64,000 nt of DNA, from the NCBI RefSeq assembly GCF_900116805.1, contig NZ_FPBV01000002.1, forward strand, positions 209,188 to 273,187, written 5' to 3'. The translations under genes and the position numbers were made by a program. Positions 62,863-64,000 of the stretch are shown piece by piece. This DNA comes from Paenalicyclobacillus macrosporangiidus (GTDB taxonomy: Bacteria; Bacillota; Bacilli; Alicyclobacillales; Alicyclobacillaceae). The first letter of the stretch is position 1. The number at the start of each line of letters is the position of its first letter. The notes beneath the pieces were generated by a model that searched no databases, had not been told where the DNA came from, and was given only the letters and a program-made list of their open reading frames with translations.

Positions 62863-63199
62863 TGCAAAGGGGGAAGCCGCTTCGCTCCTCCCCCTTTGGC
62901 CTTCGGCCATTCACCCCCTCCCACCCCATCCACGTACACGAATGGGGGGATAGGGTTAGATTTATAAATGCGTTAGCCATCTGCCTTCGGTAAGATTTTT
63001 AAATGAGTTGACACGGTTCCGTCCCCACCGTGCGGCCGGGCGATGGCGCCGTATTCCATGACCGCGCCAGCGTGTATGACGGACTCTGTTACGAGTTGTG
63101 TCCAGCACACGGATCATGGACATGTAATAAAGGTAAGACAAATCAATGATTGTAAAGAAATGTGGATTTCGATTTACTTTCACGAGGAGGTTCATTACG

Positions 63200-63502
63200 A
63201 TGGACATACAGAGCAGAGGGGTGATGCACGTGACGGCGGTGGCAAAAATCTCCCAGAAAGGACAGGTCGTGATCCCTGCTGAGATCCGTCGAGTCCTGAA
63301 CGTACACGAAGGAGACCGGCTGGTTTTCCAGGTGAATCCCGACGGGAGGGTTGAGATAACGGGACTTCCGTCCATGCGCCCGGAGTCCGTCATCGGCATT
63401 TTGCCGTACTCCGGCGAGATGCCTGACCTTCAAGAGTTGAAACGTAAGGCGCGCCAGAGGAGAGCTGAAAAGGTCTTGCAAGCGGGGCGGGAAGATGAAT
63501 GA
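63200..63502 (+). CDS. AbrB/MazE-type antitoxin
   Basis: A 100-residue protein with an N-terminal SpoVT/AbrB swapped-hairpin domain (AKISQKGQVVIPAEIRRVLN, VHEGDRLVFQVN) and a C-terminal basic helix. ATG 63200 is 9 bases from AGGAGG; longer in-frame starts lack a site. It overlaps the following PIN-domain gene by 8 bases, the normal antitoxin-toxin arrangement, and would neutralise it and bind its own promoter. Confidence 0.88.
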   Translation: MDIQSRGVMHVTAVAKISQKGQVVIPAEIRRVLNVHEGDRLVFQVNPDGRVEITGLPSMRPESVIGILPYSGEMPDLQELKRKARQRRAEKVLQAGREDE

Positions 63503-63830
63503 CCATAAATGGATTGACACCAACATCATTGTACGCGCAGTGACCGGGCATCCACCGCATATGGCTGCGTCATTGCCGCCCATTCTGAACCAAGCCGCCA
63601 ACGGACAGGTGAATTTGATAGTCCCCTCCGTGGTCGTGGCGGAGTGCGTGTATGTTCTCGAGGGTCTCGGTTACTCAAGGGGCCAGGTCGCGTTTGGCTT
63701 GCGGGCATTTTTCGGTCTGGAGGGCGTGACCCTGGAAGAGCAAGCTGTCATCCTGACCAAAACTCGGCCGCCGCAAGCCCCGGGCTTCAGCTCTGGGGAT
63801 AAGGCGGCCAAAGCTTTTGTTCTTGATTAG
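63495..63830 (+). pseudogene. vapC: VapC-type PIN-domain toxin, 3' end replaced by a transposon end
   Basis: The first 88 residues are a PIN ribonuclease domain: WIDTNIIVRA with the first Asp and PSVVVAECVYVLEGLGY with the Glu. After about residue 88 (EEQAVILT) similarity stops. The expected DFADAYLA and CPVATFD parts with the remaining acidic residues are absent. Instead the frame runs through the left end of an IS200-type element to a stop. It is therefore probably inactive. Confidence 0.78.
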
Positions 63831-63850
63831 ATACCTTCATGTTGTATAAT
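63823..63850 (+). promoter_or_regulatory. tnpA promoter close to its start codon
   Basis: TTGATT (63823-63828), 16 bases, perfect TATAAT (63845-63850). The ATG at 63857 lies at the expected transcription start, so the mRNA may be leaderless. Confidence 0.65.
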
Positions 63851-63856
63851 ATTCTC

Positions 63857-64000
63857 ATGGAGTACAAATCCAATCGAAACGTTGTGTATTCATGCAAATA
63901 CCACGTTGTCTGGTGCCCAAAGTATCGTCGAAAGGTTCTGGTGGGCGGTGTGGATGAACGGCTCAAGGAAATCCTCCAGGCCGTAGCGGAAGAACGCCAT
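63857..64000 (+). CDS. tnpA: IS200-type transposase TnpA, N-terminal part
   Basis: Starts MEYKSNRNVVYSCKYHVVWC and continues PKYRRKVLVGGVDERLKEIL, the standard N-terminus of Y1 (HUH) transposases of the IS200/IS605 group. The catalytic HUH motif and tyrosine lie beyond the window edge. There is no visible ribosome site; the start sits directly after the -10 box. Confidence 0.88.
   Translation, partial: MEYKSNRNVVYSCKYHVVWCPKYRRKVLVGGVDERLKEILQAVAEERH

Larger units (their letters stand above)
61712..63008 (+). mobile_element. decayed insertion sequence with terminal inverted repeats
   Basis: Left end CTCAGCTAAAATCTTACCGA (from 61712) and right end (to about 63008) are matching inverted repeats. 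A second internal copy AAATCTTACCGAAGG (61757-61771) matches the right CCTTCGGTAAGATTT (62984-62998) over 15 bases. Between them lies one broken transposase gene and a long hairpin. No clear target duplication is seen. Confidence 0.75.
63760..64000 (+). mobile_element. IS200/IS605-type element, left end, runs off the window
   Basis: Begins within the toxin gene near 63760. A hairpin-forming CCCCGGGCTTCAGCTCTGGGG (about 63779-63798) resembles the subterminal left end of IS200 elements. The transposase gene follows. Confidence 0.65.

Noticed and set aside
1..64000. CRISPR arrays, tRNA and rRNA genes
   Set aside because: No regularly spaced direct repeats of 25-40 bases, cloverleaf-type tRNA or rRNA core sequences were noticed. 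A dedicated search could still find a divergent tRNA.

Overview
The window is GC-rich (third codon positions are almost always G or C), densely packed DNA from a spore-forming, low-GC-phylum (Firmicutes) lineage with an unusually high GC content. Evidence for this is an H-type small acid-soluble spore protein behind a sigma-G-like promoter, strong GGAGG ribosome binding sites, clear sigma-A promoters (TTGACA-17-TATAAT type), and a gene set (niaR, fabV, cstA-ybdD, sdaAB-sdaAA, Fsr-type MFS) familiar from Alicyclobacillus/Kyrpidia-like bacilli. The genus assignment is inference. No rRNA, tRNA or CRISPR array was seen.

Layout: 1-5.4 kb holds an edge-truncated unknown gene, an XRE regulator, fabV, the niacin repressor niaR, an Fsr-like MFS pump and a stand-alone CheB esterase domain. 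5.4-9.9 kb holds an MFS transporter, sspH, a cardiolipin synthase, and a decayed IS200/IS605 element wedged between the cardiolipin synthase and a methyltransferase. 9.9-16.2 kb holds methyltransferase/UbiB, chromate transporter, an MFS exporter and a beta carbonic anhydrase. 16.4-19.9 kb is a minus-strand cluster of an enoyl-CoA hydratase-like protein, a GlcD-type FAD oxidase and an N-terminally truncated lactate permease. 20.1-22.6 kb is an ArsR regulator translationally coupled to its MFS exporter. 22.6-27.4 kb is a sugar-kinase / beta-mannosidase / alcohol dehydrogenase operon. 27.5-36.5 kb holds a CBS protein, a lipoprotein, a broken nucleotidyltransferase, the L-serine dehydratase operon with an M20 peptidase, an NAD-epimerase and cstA-ybdD.

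36.6-42.4 kb holds a flavin reductase, an MFS pump and a catabolic locus in which a GntR/FCD regulator and L-2-hydroxyglutarate oxidase face a sugar-acid-type MFS transporter whose promoter carries palindromic operators. 42.5-47.1 kb is a xylose-type ROK repressor opposite a three-gene ABC sugar importer, again with a palindrome sitting on the promoter. 47.7-56.2 kb holds an unknown acidic protein, a CoA-transferase, a LytTR regulator, folA-thyA, a lipase-like hydrolase, a lower-GC membrane-anchored DEDDh exonuclease and a Gfo/Idh/MocA oxidoreductase. 56.3-60.3 kb is a complete fructose PTS locus (EIIA opposite fruR-fruK-fruA) with three helically phased operator repeats. The right end holds an M29 aminopeptidase, a decayed insertion sequence with terminal inverted repeats, and a MazE/VapC-type antitoxin-toxin pair whose toxin gene is cut by an IS200-type element that runs off the edge.

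The main themes are carbohydrate and organic-acid uptake, each with its own repressor and visible operator, plus at least three transposon scars that have edited neighbouring genes. No wholly new multi-gene system could be demonstrated. The most unusual items are the membrane-tethered exonuclease, the receiver-less LytTR regulator, the truncated permease fused in frame behind glcD, and the IS ends that rewrote cardiolipin synthase and toxin termini.
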